A stretch of DNA of 64,000 bases, taken from assembly GCA_963739385.1 (NCBI GenBank), contig CAVUAI010000034.1, positions 62,001 through 126,000 of the forward strand. The letters run 5' to 3'. The position numbers were made by a program, and so were the translations under genes. The notes beneath the pieces are model-generated. The model searched no databases, had not been told where the DNA came from, and saw only the letters and a program-made list of their open reading frames with translations. Numbering within the stretch: position 1 is the first letter of the stretch; every line of letters begins with the position of its first letter. This document shows positions 53,984 to 63,146 of this stretch, one piece after another. The DNA is from VAZQ01 sp963739385 (GTDB lineage: Bacteria > Pseudomonadota > Alphaproteobacteria > Rhizobiales > Xanthobacteraceae).

Positions 53984-54730
53984 ATGACACTTGAATTCTT
54001 GGCTCTGATTGGAATTGGTTTCCTCGCGCAGCTCGTGGACGGAGCGCTCGGGATGGCGTTTGGCCTTATCTCGACGATTGCCCTGCTGTCGCTTGGCATA
54101 CCGCCTGCCCAGGCGAGTGCGGTGGTCCATACGGCCGAAGTTGCAACCACGGGAGCTTCCGGACTGTCCCACCTGTTCCACCAGAACGCCGATCGCAGAC
54201 TTCTTCTCACGCTCGGCATGCCGGGCGTGCTCGGAGGTGTTCTGGGGGCATATGTCCTTTCGAACATCGACGGCCAAGCGATACGTCCCTTTGTCTGGGC
54301 CTACCTGCTCGTGATGGGACTGTTCATCCTTATGAAAGCGGCGAAGCTGGCCCCAACCAACGAGGACGCGAAAGTCGGATATGCCGCTCCGCTCGGTCTT
54401 GTGGGCGGCTTCTTGGATGCGATCGGGGGTGGCGGCTGGGGACCAATGGTCACTTCGACGCTTATTGGATCGGGTCATGCCCCGCGGAAAGTCATCGGTT
54501 CAGTCAATGTGGCGGAATTCTTCATCACCGTGGCGGTGGCTACGACATTTTTCATTGAGTTGGCTACCGCCCACGTCGAGCACATTGCGGCGCTCATCAT
54601 CGGCGGCTTGCTGGCCGCTCCCTTCGCCGGATATATCGTCCGCCACGTGCCGCCCCGCGCTCTCATGGCCGCCGTCGGCGTCTTGGTTAGCGCGCTCGCG
54701 CTGTTCCAACTCGCCAAATCATTTGGATAA
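53984..54730 (+). CDS. TauE/SafE family sulfite exporter-like membrane protein
   Basis: A 248-residue integral membrane protein of the TauE/SafE family, usually exporting sulfite, sulfoacetate or related anions. The two family repeats are visible: GFLAQLVDGALGMAFGLIST with GIPPAQASAVVHTAEVATTG, and GLVGGFLDAIGGGGWGPMVT with VIGSVNVAEFFITVAVATTF. About eight hydrophobic helices are predicted. The ATG at 53984 is chosen. The upstream region is the binding-protein remnant, so the gene likely has its own promoter. A terminator follows. Confidence 0.9.
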   Translation: MTLEFLALIGIGFLAQLVDGALGMAFGLISTIALLSLGIPPAQASAVVHTAEVATTGASGLSHLFHQNADRRLLLTLGMPGVLGGVLGAYVLSNIDGQAIRPFVWAYLLVMGLFILMKAAKLAPTNEDAKVGYAAPLGLVGGFLDAIGGGGWGPMVTSTLIGSGHAPRKVIGSVNVAEFFITVAVATTFFIELATAHVEHIAALIIGGLLAAPFAGYIVRHVPPRALMAAVGVLVSALALFQLAKSFG

Positions 54731-54765
54731 TCCGAGCTGTGTCTACCAAAAACTCAGACGGCACT

Positions 54766-54787
54766 TCAAAGCCTTGCTTGATTTTTT
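54766..54787 (+). terminator. Rho-independent terminator after the TauE-like gene
   Basis: TCAAAGC (54766-54772) pairs with GCTTGA (54776-54781) with one bulged A and a CTT loop, followed by six T (54782-54787). It begins 36 bases after the stop codon. Reads in the plus direction only. Confidence 0.5.
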
Positions 54788-54936
54788 GGCCCCCGTCTTT
54801 TTACAGACTAGCGGCGGGGTCGAACCCGGAGCCTTCTACGGCCGGGTTTCTGACAGCCAGTCAACAACAACTAGAGGCGAACGCATTCGCAAACGGTACG
54901 ACGCTCGACGCCGCCCCAGCGTGTCTGACCGGTGCT

Positions 54937-56445
54937 TCAGCTGGCTCGGACGTAGCCGTAACGTAGGTTAGTCGGTTCTCTTGCCGCGAGTTCATACTCG
55001 CCCTTTAGCTTGGCGAGCCGATCCTCGGAATAGGCCGGCATGGGCGTGTTTTCGGCCGCCTTGAGCTTGAGGCGGTAAAGGCGAGCCGCGTTGCTGCCGA
55101 AGATCATCTGCTTGGTCGCGCTGTCGGCGTCGCCGAGAGCTGGGAAGCCATACTTCTTCTGCATGTCCTCGGGGATCTCCAGCCGCCGCATCGCTTCGAT
55201 CTGCCACTGCGGCGATCCATACCACACGCTATCAGTACCCCAGAGCACGTGATCCGCCCCCAAGCCCTTGACCAGCGTGCCCACCAACGCGGCCGAGAAC
55301 TTGGGATGCGCCACCGCCGAATTAGCGAAGGAGGTACCTAATTCGGCGTAGACGTTGGTCACCCCGAACTTCTCTGGGATCTCGGCCAGATCGGTCGCCC
55401 ATTTGATGCGACCAGTGGTCTCGAACTCCGCCCAGGCTTGGTCAGGAAGTTCCAGGAATGCACGCAGTGCGGAATGGTAGATGACGAAGGTCATCTGCGG
55501 CCATTCCTTGGCGGCCTTCCCAATATCCCAGGCGGTCGCGTATTCCCAGACGCCAGCGAATGATTTGTCGTAGTCGGGTGGCAGCAGGCCCTTGTGGATG
55601 CATAGCGTGGTGATGCCGGCCTTCACCGCCTTTTCATAGAAGGGATACATCACCTGCTCGTCGTCCAGGCGCCACGGGTATTTGGATGGCGCGAGCGGGT
55701 CGCCGATCGTGTAGGACTTCCACGAATCCGGCTTGTAGACCGCGATCGCTTTGTCGACCTCCTCCATCCAGCCGGGTTGCTTGGGCGTGATCACCGTATG
55801 AGCGAGCAAGCGCCGTGAGCCCGCGAAATCGTTGATCACCTCGCGTGTCCTCGCGATCTGCTCGTTGGACAGAAGCCACCAGCTCGGATCGTCGAACGGC
55901 GCACCGCTCAAGAGGGCTAGGCTGGTGTCGCTGTCATAGTAGACCTCCTTGACGTAGTTCTGAAACTTGTATCGGACCAGCGACGAGTCATCTGCCTTCA
56001 ACTGCGGGTTCCAGTGCTCGGCCGCGAACTTAGCGAGGCCCAAAAGTTCTGTATGCTCGAAGTCGTCGCGCACGAAATGGGTTTGGACATCGAAGATGAA
56101 CTGCCCCGCCAAGCTCTGCGCGCGCGCCTGCATTAGTTCGGGCTCGTGCGCCTCGGCCGCCGCAACTTGGAACACGTTGGTAGCATAGACCTCGTTCATG
56201 GCGACGAAGGCAGCGGCCATGCCGCAGCTTGTTTGCATGAACTGCCGACGGCTCAGGCCGAGCCGCTTGCCGTTGAGGTCGGCCAACTCCAAGATTCGCC
56301 GCTCGACGCGCTTCTGCGTCTCGCTCTGCGGCGGTGGAAGGTACTCGCCATTGGACACGATCTGGGTGGGTATCGGGGTTGCGGCAGAAGCCATTTCAGC
56401 GCCTGCGACTAGACGCTGTTCTCGTTCGCTGAGCCAACTACCCAT
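54937..56445 (-). CDS. Amidohydrolase-2 family protein with internal Tat motif
   Basis: A 502-residue TIM-barrel hydrolase. Residues about 62-90 hold a twin-arginine motif, LSRRQFMQTSCGMAAAFVAM, preceded by an unusual 60-residue N-terminal extension. Metal-site elements: FIFDVQTHFVRDDFEH (DxxTH form of the usual DxHxH), CIHKGLLP, FVIYHSAL and VLWGTDSVWYG. It resembles decarboxylase-type or hydrolase amidohydrolases; the substrate is unknown. AGGGAGG lies just before ATG 56445. Confidence 0.85.
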   Translation of the reverse strand: MGSWLSEREQRLVAGAEMASAATPIPTQIVSNGEYLPPPQSETQKRVERRILELADLNGKRLGLSRRQFMQTSCGMAAAFVAMNEVYATNVFQVAAAEAHEPELMQARAQSLAGQFIFDVQTHFVRDDFEHTELLGLAKFAAEHWNPQLKADDSSLVRYKFQNYVKEVYYDSDTSLALLSGAPFDDPSWWLLSNEQIARTREVINDFAGSRRLLAHTVITPKQPGWMEEVDKAIAVYKPDSWKSYTIGDPLAPSKYPWRLDDEQVMYPFYEKAVKAGITTLCIHKGLLPPDYDKSFAGVWEYATAWDIGKAAKEWPQMTFVIYHSALRAFLELPDQAWAEFETTGRIKWATDLAEIPEKFGVTNVYAELGTSFANSAVAHPKFSAALVGTLVKGLGADHVLWGTDSVWYGSPQWQIEAMRRLEIPEDMQKKYGFPALGDADSATKQMIFGSNAARLYRLKLKAAENTPMPAYSEDRLAKLKGEYELAAREPTNLRYGYVRAS

Positions 56446-56482
56446 CGTCGCCTCCCTAGTTCTGGTTACGGATCAGAGAAGC

Positions 56483-56725
56483 TTAGAAGCCGCCGGGGTA
56501 CCAAGCCAGTGCCTTGCGGCCGTAGTCGTCGGTGTTGAACTCGTCGACTGTAAGCGCATGGTCCGGCGCCGTCGCGAGCCCGACCACGAACCAGGCACCT
56601 CGATCGTCAGAGTTGATGCACGTGATGCGCTTGATGCATGCATCAACGGACCGGAAGCGCGACTCGCTATAAGTGCCTCTGCGATTTAGAAATTTCTGTG
56701 ATGCACTTGATGCACGGTGATGCAC
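56483..56725 (-). CDS. Putative small protein upstream of the amidohydrolase
   Basis: An 80-residue frame, with its C-terminal half (RGAWFVVGLATAPDHALTV, then DEFNTDDYGRKALAWYPGGF) looking protein-like. The N-terminal half is encoded by the TGATGCA repeats and gives ACIKRITCIN. No clear start within the good part, so it may be a 5'-altered remnant or use an internal start. It ends 37 bases before the amidohydrolase ATG, on the same strand. Confidence 0.4.
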   Translation of the reverse strand: MHHRASSASQKFLNRRGTYSESRFRSVDACIKRITCINSDDRGAWFVVGLATAPDHALTVDEFNTDDYGRKALAWYPGGF

Positions 56726-56744
56726 CGTGATGCACCGTGATGCA
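56614..56744. repeat. TGATGCA direct-repeat block upstream of the amidohydrolase
   Basis: TGATGCA-type units at 56614, 56623 (TGATGCG) and 56632 with 9-base period, an inverted TGCATCA at 56639, and five more at 56699, 56708, 56718, 56728 and 56738 with 9- or 10-base period. The spacer includes CAACGGACCGGAA and ATAAGTG, and ACCTCACAGT follows. The same words appear at 52760-52870. This is an expanded copy of that block. Confidence 0.75.
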
Positions 56745-57041
56745 CGACCTCACAGTCACGTTCCGTCGGCAAGCGCCTCCTTCTCGGTCAGCCACTCGGT
56801 GCCTGGAGTTCCGCAATCTCGAGGGGCCTGCCCTACATGGGCGGTTACATGGGCTCATAACAGGGGATTACAGAAGTTCTGGGAATATCAGGAGCAGTTG
56901 GCGGAAGCCTGCTCCGCCATCATCTTAGCGCATCGTTGCGAGCCCCCCTCGCCTGTAGTTCGATGACGCATCGGGTCGGCCTCAGCGAGCCGAGGTTCTC
57001 CTGCACGTCGACGACCAGCCCTTTGCGAACGGCCGGCAGGA
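56745..57041. other. Gap between the repeat block and murQ
   Basis: About 300 bases with short open frames on both strands, none with a ribosome site or family motif. No terminator-like hairpin seen for murQ, which ends at 57042. Confidence 0.55.
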
Positions 57042-57989
57042 CTACATTTTCGGTGCATCGATGTCCGTCAGATCGCCCAAATCTGCAGGCTCCGGACTGG
57101 GCTTGCCGATGGCGGCGAGCGCAGCACGCAACTGTCCGCCCGCCCGCTCGAGGACGTCCGTCGCATCGCCCACGTCGCAGCCGTGCAGAAGGAGGACGGC
57201 GACCTTGACTTTGCCGTTCGCGCGGCGCAACGCCCCTCGCGCCTGCTCGGCGCTGCACCCGGTGAGTCGTTTGAGGATGTTTTCGCTGCGCCGCACGAGC
57301 TTCTGGTTGACGGCCTGCAGATCGACCATGAGCCCGTCATAGACTCGGCCTAGCAGGATCATGACCAGAGACGAGAAGACATTGAGGGTGATACGTTGCG
57401 CGGTTCCGGCTTTCATTCTCGTGGAACCCGCAATGGGCTCCGCGCCGGTATCCAACCAGATGGCATGATCAGCTTGCTCGAGGATCGGCGTATCGTTGTT
57501 GTTGGCGACGCCAATGGTCAAGGCGCCACGGCGCTTTGCTTCCTTGAGGCAGGACAGTGTGAACGGCGTCGTTCCGCTCGCGGCAACGGCGATGACGACG
57601 TCGTGCACGCCGATGTCGTGCTGGTGAACGAGCCGGACGCCTTGATCGGCCGCGTCCTCGGCGCCTTCCACCGAGCGCAGCAGGGCGTCCCGTCCGCCCG
57701 CCATGAGGAGCAGCAGCCGATCCTGTGGCCAACTGAAGGTCGGAATGAGCTCGGCGCCATCCTGGACCGCAAGCCGCCCGGAGGTTCCGGCGCCGACATA
57801 GACCAGCCGGCCTCCGTTTCGCAGTCGCCCCTCAGCAACGAGCGCCGCCTTCACGATCGGAAGACGGGCCGCCCTCACCGCGGCCACCGCGGTGAATTGG
57901 CCTTCGATCATCGCCTCGGCGATGTCCAAAGGCTCCCACACGTCAATATCGGAATATCGCGGGCTCGCGCGTTCGGTGTCCATCCTCAT
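57042..57989 (-). CDS. murQ: N-acetylmuramic acid 6-phosphate etherase
   Basis: This cleaves the lactyl ether of MurNAc-6-P to GlcNAc-6-P and D-lactate in peptidoglycan recycling. The SIS domain has GAGTSGRLAVQDGAELIPTF, with the catalytic-type Glu, and VAASGTTPFTLSC. The C-terminal helical region reads STRMKAGTAQRITLNVFSSL and ends with a UBA-like tail. ATG 57989 is chosen; ATG 57983 and GTG 58004 are alternatives. It is divergent from the amino-sugar genes on the plus strand. Confidence 0.92.
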   Translation of the reverse strand: MRMDTERASPRYSDIDVWEPLDIAEAMIEGQFTAVAAVRAARLPIVKAALVAEGRLRNGGRLVYVGAGTSGRLAVQDGAELIPTFSWPQDRLLLLMAGGRDALLRSVEGAEDAADQGVRLVHQHDIGVHDVVIAVAASGTTPFTLSCLKEAKRRGALTIGVANNNDTPILEQADHAIWLDTGAEPIAGSTRMKAGTAQRITLNVFSSLVMILLGRVYDGLMVDLQAVNQKLVRRSENILKRLTGCSAEQARGALRRANGKVKVAVLLLHGCDVGDATDVLERAGGQLRAALAAIGKPSPEPADLGDLTDIDAPKM

Positions 57990-58069
57990 GCCCAATGTTG
58001 CCACGCAGGAGAACGCCCTCCCATCCTAGTTGGTTCTAGGACGTCGGGCCATTGAAAGGGAGTGGCGAA

Positions 58070-58885
58070 ATGAATGGCGCCGGAGAACTCCTCTTACTGC
58101 GTGTCGACGGTGGTGGCCGCAGGTGTCGCGCCCGCCTTGCGACAGGCCGGCCCCATGCATGCCGCGTGACATCGAAAGGGTGGTCGCTTGCCTGGCGTTG
58201 GCGGGGGCCAGCGAACCGAGCCACCTCGAGGCGGCGCGGAGACACACGCATCCTTATTGTGCGGCCATTATCGTCCCCGATGCCCAGGCGGCGTTGCATC
58301 GGCGCCCATGGCGGACATGACGGCGGCATCGTCGTGATCGGCACCGGAACCATCGGCTGGGCCGAGCTGAGGGGACGGCAACACCGGGTTGGCGGCTGGG
58401 GTTGGCCCATTTCCGATGAAGGAAGCGGCGCCTGGCTCGGTGCGAGGCGTTGCGCCGCCACTTTGTGGGCTCACGACGGTCGGATTCAGTGGACGGACCT
58501 CCTCCAGTCGCTGTTTGCCAGATTCCGGTCGAATCCGCATGCGATCGTGCGCTGGATGACGGGTGCACTTCCAAGCGACTTCGCCAAATTCGCCCCGGAG
58601 ATCGCCGAGCGCGCATCGACCGATGATTCGGTCGCGGTCGAACTGTGCCGTCTCGCGGGCGCACATGTCGATGCGCTGGCACGACGGCTCGTCGCGCTCG
58701 GCGTCGATCGGGTGCGTCTGGTCCGGGGCCTCGCATCGCCGATCGAGCCATGGCTGGCGGATGAAACCCGGCGTCACCTTGCTGCGCCTCTCGGGGATGC
58801 CGTGGACGGCGCTTTGCAACTCGCCCGCAATGCCGCGCAGTCGCCGTTGCATCGCGGCGCCACGCCGTCGAGGCGCCAGCGGTGA
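58070..58885 (+). pseudogene. Disrupted N-acetylglucosamine kinase (BadF/BadG family)
   Basis: The start (AAGGGAG, then ATG 58070) gives MNGAGELLLLRVDGGGRRCR, an ATPase phosphate-1 motif. The frame then reads nonsense-like sequence, while the neighbouring frame encodes the family's RVVACLALAGASEPSHLEAA and CAAIIVPDAQAA. From about 58290 the first frame again reads GAHGGHDGGIVVIGTGTIGW and GGWGWPISDEGSGAWLG to the end. So there is an internal deletion after residue 24 and a second shift near 58289-58297 that restores the frame. The result is an open but scrambled 271-residue product, probably inactive. It overlaps the next start as GTGA. Confidence 0.72.
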
Positions 58886-59913
58886 GCGACACACGAGTCA
58901 ACGTGGAGGCGGAATGGCGGGAGAGTCCCGCCGCGGTGCGACGGCAGGGCGACGCGCTGCACGCTCCGCTGGCCGAACTTTTGCGGCGCGTCAGGCGCGT
59001 CCCGCCGGACGTCGTCCTGACATGTGCGCGTGGTAGCTCGGCTCATGCGGCGACGTTCGGGAAACACTTGGTCGAGCGCCATCTCGGCATCCCGGTTAGC
59101 GCCTTCGCGCCCAATGTGGCGACCATCTACAAACAACGGCTCAAGCTGAAGGATCAACTCTTCCTTGCGGTTTCGCAATCGGGAAAGAGCGACGACCTGA
59201 TCGAATCAGCGGTGATGGCCAAGGCTGCCGGCGCGATCACTGCAGCCATCGTCAACGATACCGACAGTCCACTGGCGCGATCGTCTGACATCGTGTTGCC
59301 CATGGCTGCGGGTCAAGAATTCAGCGTGGCAGCGACCAAGAGTTTCGTGACCAGTCTCTCCGCCTGGCTGCATCTCGCCGCCGGATGGGCCGCGCTGGAT
59401 CCTTTGCGCGGGGCAATTGAGCGGCTGCCGGATCGCCTGGCGGCGGCCACCGCGCTAGATTGGAGCCCAGCGTCGAACGCGCTGCGCGAAGCCACCAGTC
59501 TGGTGACCCTGGGACGGGGGGCAACGCTAGCGATCGCGCGCGAGGCGGCCTTGAAGCTGAAAGAGACCTCGAACCTTCATGCGGAAGCATTCAGCGGTGC
59601 TGAATTCCTGCATGGGCCGATCGCTCTCGTCAATTCGTCCTATCCCGTCCTTCTCTTCATGCCGACCGACGAGGCCGAAGCGGGCATGCGCGCGCTTGCC
59701 GCGGATCTTCGACGCAAGAACGCCAGCGTGTTTGCGACTGATTGCGGCGACCCACAGACCGGCGCCTTGCCCGCGCTCACGCCGGACCATGCCGATACGG
59801 ACGCCGTGTGCCTGATCCAGAGCTTCTACGGGTTGGCCATACGCTTGGCCCAGCGTCGTGGCGTCGATGTGGACCTGCCGCGACATCTGCAAAAGATTAC
59901 GCGCACGAGATGA
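58882..59913 (+). CDS. SIS-domain sugar isomerase/deaminase (NagB-II/AgaS-like)
   Basis: A 343-residue protein with two SIS domains: TCARGSSAHAATFGKHLVE and VSQSGKSDDLIESAVMAK in the first, KETSNLHAEAFSGAEFLHGP in the second. This is the glutamine-independent GlmS-like layout of glucosamine-6-phosphate deaminase type II. No glutaminase domain is present. The start is GTG 58882, overlapping the kinase stop. It most likely converts GlcN-6-P to fructose-6-P and ammonia, downstream of nagA. Confidence 0.9.
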   Translation: MSDTRVNVEAEWRESPAAVRRQGDALHAPLAELLRRVRRVPPDVVLTCARGSSAHAATFGKHLVERHLGIPVSAFAPNVATIYKQRLKLKDQLFLAVSQSGKSDDLIESAVMAKAAGAITAAIVNDTDSPLARSSDIVLPMAAGQEFSVAATKSFVTSLSAWLHLAAGWAALDPLRGAIERLPDRLAAATALDWSPASNALREATSLVTLGRGATLAIAREAALKLKETSNLHAEAFSGAEFLHGPIALVNSSYPVLLFMPTDEAEAGMRALAADLRRKNASVFATDCGDPQTGALPALTPDHADTDAVCLIQSFYGLAIRLAQRRGVDVDLPRHLQKITRTR

Positions 59914-61058
59914 CCGAGCCGGCGCTGCACGCCATCGCGGCGGACCATGTTTTCGATGGCACGGCGGTCCGCGAGCGCACGGCCGTCGTCATCGACGGCA
60001 CTCGCATCGCGCGCCTCGTTCCGACAACGGAACTGCCTGGAGGCATCACCGTTCGTACCTTGCCTGAGGGAGCGTGGCTCGCTCCCGGCTTCATCGACCT
60101 GCAGGTGAATGGCGGCGGCGATGTCCTGTTCAACGATCAGCCTACCGCGCAAGGCGCTCGCGCCATCGCGGCGGCGCATCGAAAATTCGGGACTACTGGC
60201 CTGCTGCCAACGCTCATCACCGACAGCCCGGAAAAGACAGGACTGGCGCTGGAAGCGGTGAATGCCCTGGCCGGCCGCGAGCCCGGCATCCTCGGCCTTC
60301 ATCTCGAGGGTCCTTACCTGTCTCCGGAAAAGCGGGGCGTGCACGACCCGCGCCATATCCGCCGGCCACACGCGGATGATCTCGCAATACTCACCGCGCC
60401 ACGCCACCGCGTGTTGCTGGTGACGTTGGCGCCCGAAGTCGTGCCGCCCGGGTTCATTACGGAACTCGTGGCGGCGGGAGTGCGCGTGTCGCTGGGCCAT
60501 TCGATGGCATCTTACCGGGAGACGATGGCCGCCATGGCGGAGGGCCTCGTGGGCTTCACGCACCTCTTCAATGCCATGCGGCCGCTGGCCAGCCGCGAGC
60601 CGGGCCCGATCGCCGCCGCACTGCAATCGCCCGATGCCTGCTATGGCCTGATCGTGGATGGAGTGCACGTCCATCCCGCGATGCTCCGCCTGGCGTTGCG
60701 GGGCGCCGGCCGCCCCATTCTGGTGACCGATGCGATGCCGCCGGTCGGTGGAGTTCGAGCGAGCTTCGCTCTCTACGGCCGCGCCATCGAGGTGCAAGAC
60801 GGCCGCTGCGTCACCGGCGATGGTACGCTTGCCGGCACGAACCTCGACATGGCGAGCTCCGTCCGCAACTGCGTCCACGTGCTCAACGTGCCGCTGCCGG
60901 ATGCACTGCGATTTGCCTCGGCGCACCCAGCGATGTTCCTCGGTCTCGACCACATGCTCGGCCGGCTCGCCGTCGGATATCGCGCCGACTTGGTGGCGCT
61001 AGATCCGAAGAACATGACGGTCATCGCGACCTGGGTGGCGGGCTCCGGCGAGGGCTGA
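59910..61058 (+). CDS. nagA: N-acetylglucosamine-6-phosphate deacetylase
   Basis: A metal-dependent amidohydrolase of 382 residues that deacetylates GlcNAc-6-P. The N-terminal metal HxH is replaced by the family's FIDLQVNGGGDVLF. The ligands are in LGLHLEGPYLSPEKRG (Glu), SLGHSMASY and FTHLFNAM (His), and the catalytic Asp in LVTDAMPPVGG. It overlaps the previous stop as ATGA. With murQ and the SIS enzyme it forms a MurNAc/GlcNAc salvage route to fructose-6-P. Confidence 0.94.
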   Translation: MTEPALHAIAADHVFDGTAVRERTAVVIDGTRIARLVPTTELPGGITVRTLPEGAWLAPGFIDLQVNGGGDVLFNDQPTAQGARAIAAAHRKFGTTGLLPTLITDSPEKTGLALEAVNALAGREPGILGLHLEGPYLSPEKRGVHDPRHIRRPHADDLAILTAPRHRVLLVTLAPEVVPPGFITELVAAGVRVSLGHSMASYRETMAAMAEGLVGFTHLFNAMRPLASREPGPIAAALQSPDACYGLIVDGVHVHPAMLRLALRGAGRPILVTDAMPPVGGVRASFALYGRAIEVQDGRCVTGDGTLAGTNLDMASSVRNCVHVLNVPLPDALRFASAHPAMFLGLDHMLGRLAVGYRADLVALDPKNMTVIATWVAGSGEG

Positions 61059-61062
61059 CAGT

Positions 61063-61212
61063 TTGCGCAGAAAGCCGCAGTCATTCGTGGCCAAATATGA
61101 AGGTGGCGAGCGCCGTATCGATGTCGTCGAATTTCTGGCGATTACTCGCGCAATCGGCGTCGATCCCGCCACAATCGTGCGGGCGTTGACGGAGAAAACG
61201 GGCTTGATCTAG
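61063..61212 (+). pseudogene. 5'-truncated XRE-type regulator tail
   Basis: Fifty codons with no start ATG: LRRKPQSFVAKYEGGERRID, then VVEFLAITRAIGVDPATIVR, ending at TAG 61210-61212. This matches the last helices of small Cro/C1 helix-turn-helix proteins (KPQSFVAKYExGERRIDVVEF). The DNA-recognition part upstream is absent; nagA ends 5 bases before. Confidence 0.7.
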
Positions 61213-61335
61213 CCGTTCCCCGCTGCATCCCTAGATGATCCAGATGGGGTGCCAAGAGAGCCATAAAAATGCTCAGCTTTCACTCGACTTCCCGCGCATT
61301 GCGAGCATGTGGGTGGCGCACAGGAGGGCGGCGTC

Positions 61336-61455
61336 ATGGACGCTAACACCATCGAAATCACCCTCAAGGTCTATCTCAAGGAGATGCGGGAGATCGCCGA
61401 GCCGGGACTCGGGTTGACGACTTCGACGCCCTTGCGTCGCATGGGGTCGCTGTAA
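61336..61455 (+). CDS. 39-residue micro-ORF with strong ribosome site
   Basis: AGGAGGG (61322-61328) lies seven bases before ATG 61336. The product begins MDANTIEITLKVYLKEMREI and ends RRMGSL. The amphipathic N-terminal half looks protein-like, whereas the C-terminal half looks random. It may be a small protein or the start of a truncated gene. Family not recognised. Confidence 0.4.
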   Translation: MDANTIEITLKVYLKEMREIAEPGLGLTTSTPLRRMGSL

Positions 61456-61500
61456 CCGCGGAACGGTTCGGTCAGAGCGACCACTTTTGAGAGCGCGTAC

Positions 61501-62973
61501 TTAGCGTTTAGCTGAAATTGCGGCGGCGTTGAGCGCACGCACCAGTGCGCGGGTGTTCTGCTCCAAAACGTCACGGTTGATATTCTCGATCGTGTCACAG
61601 GCCCGATGATAGCACGGATCGTAAGGGCGACCAGCCGAACCGCCGAACAAGCTGGCCTGGATCTCCGACTTCGGCCCGCCCGCGCCCGTGTAAAGACCCA
61701 TGGTCGCAATGCCCTTCTGGGAGAATGAGGCACCGTCAGAGCCAAAACGACCTTCGGCACGCTCCTCGACACTCAAGTCGTGTTCGCGAAAATCAGCGAG
61801 GAGCTCGCGTCGCACGACGGCAGCCAATCCATCACCGGTCACAGCGGAACCCTGAAGAAAGCGCGCAAAGTTGGGCGAGCCGACCATATCGAGGTTGATA
61901 TACAACGCGATGTGCCGACGCGCCTCCTCGGACAGGGATGCCACATGGTGGCGGGAGCCGATGAGGCCGCGCTCCTCTGCGCCCCAGAATGCGAAGCGCA
62001 CGCCACCGCGGGCTTCGGTCGGTCCCTGGGCCAATCGCAACGCCGCTTCGAGCACTGCAGCCGAGCCGCTACCATTGTCGTTAATACCAGGCCCCTCCGG
62101 CACACTGTCAAGGTGCGCACCAACGATGATCAAGGAGCTATCGCTATTAAAAGCAGTGTTGGCCAGCACGTTTCGACTCAGCCGCCTGCCGGTCACGGCG
62201 TTCACGTCGAGACGTACAGTGGCGGCGGCGCGAGCTGCGATGTCGAGGGACCGGCCGAGTTCGTATGAGACGCCGACTACTGGAATGGAAGCAAGGTCCC
62301 TTAGCTGACCCGAAAAAGCGTCTGTCCGTCCGTCAGTGCCCTCATTCATAATGACGACACCGGCTGCGCCAGCGGCCCAAGCGTTGTCGACTTTGGTTTG
62401 GAATGTGCAAGTCCCGCGACGGATCAGCGCCACAAAGCCGCGTTCGAATTCATCGAAGTCGGTGGTTTTGCAGCCGCTGGCAGAAGCGAGTGGCGGTCCC
62501 TCGGCGAGCCCCAAATTCACCGCACGCAGCCGCGCTGTCACATTGCTCGAACCTGAGTTGGTCAAGGTACGAAAGGCGGCGGCAGGCGCTGGCTCCTGCC
62601 GCCCGTCAGGGAAGCTCACAAGCAGGACCGGCGCCATTCGCTCCTCGAAGAAGGGGAACTCGAATTCCTCAAAGTGAACGAGATAGCCTGCCTCCCTCAA
62701 CCTATCCGCCACATACTCCGCGGAACGATCGTATCCGGGGGTGCCGGCGGCTCGGTTGCCACCACTCGTAGAGGCGATGTCCTGCAACACTCGCAGGTGC
62801 CGGAAGGCGCCCTCGCTCGCCGCCGCGTCGAGCAAGTGGGCAGCACCGTCACCGACGATGTTTTCCGCCCTGCCCACGCGGCTTGGTTGGACTGCAGCAG
62901 CAAGGAGCGAGGCGGCGAGGCCAATACTCCAGCTTGCCCGAAAGGTCTTTGACAACAGCTGCATCGCATCCAT
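61501..62973 (-). CDS. Secreted M28-family zinc aminopeptidase with PA domain
   Basis: A peptidase of about 490 residues with an N-terminal signal (ASWSIGLAASLLAAAVQ). A PA (protease-associated) insert holds FVALIRRGTCTFQTKVDNA and GAAGVVIMNEG. The peptidase M28 zinc ligands appear in order: VGAHLDSVPEGPGINDNGSG (His, Asp), WGAEERGLIGS (Glu-Glu), YINLDMVGS (Asp) and CYHRACDT (His). ATG 62973 is chosen; ATG 62964 is also possible. No ribosome site is obvious. Confidence 0.88.
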   Translation of the reverse strand: MDAMQLLSKTFRASWSIGLAASLLAAAVQPSRVGRAENIVGDGAAHLLDAAASEGAFRHLRVLQDIASTSGGNRAAGTPGYDRSAEYVADRLREAGYLVHFEEFEFPFFEERMAPVLLVSFPDGRQEPAPAAAFRTLTNSGSSNVTARLRAVNLGLAEGPPLASASGCKTTDFDEFERGFVALIRRGTCTFQTKVDNAWAAGAAGVVIMNEGTDGRTDAFSGQLRDLASIPVVGVSYELGRSLDIAARAAATVRLDVNAVTGRRLSRNVLANTAFNSDSSLIIVGAHLDSVPEGPGINDNGSGSAAVLEAALRLAQGPTEARGGVRFAFWGAEERGLIGSRHHVASLSEEARRHIALYINLDMVGSPNFARFLQGSAVTGDGLAAVVRRELLADFREHDLSVEERAEGRFGSDGASFSQKGIATMGLYTGAGGPKSEIQASLFGGSAGRPYDPCYHRACDTIENINRDVLEQNTRALVRALNAAAISAKR

Positions 62974-63146
62974 AACTAGGTTCGGTTCACGGTTTTTGAC
63001 AGAAGAATCGAGTTTCCACACCAACCACGTAGAGAGCATCCGCGCGACCTTTCCGTTTTGAGCGGAACTTCATCCTTTTGCCGGTGGAGACCCATCAGGG
63101 ATCGCGCCGATCGGGCCTACCACTATGTGCGACGCAAAGAGTGGCA

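Noticed and set aside
54810..54860. GGGGTCGAACCCGG, a T-arm-like string after the TauE gene
   Set aside because: No acceptor, D-arm or anticodon arm could be folded around it on either strand.
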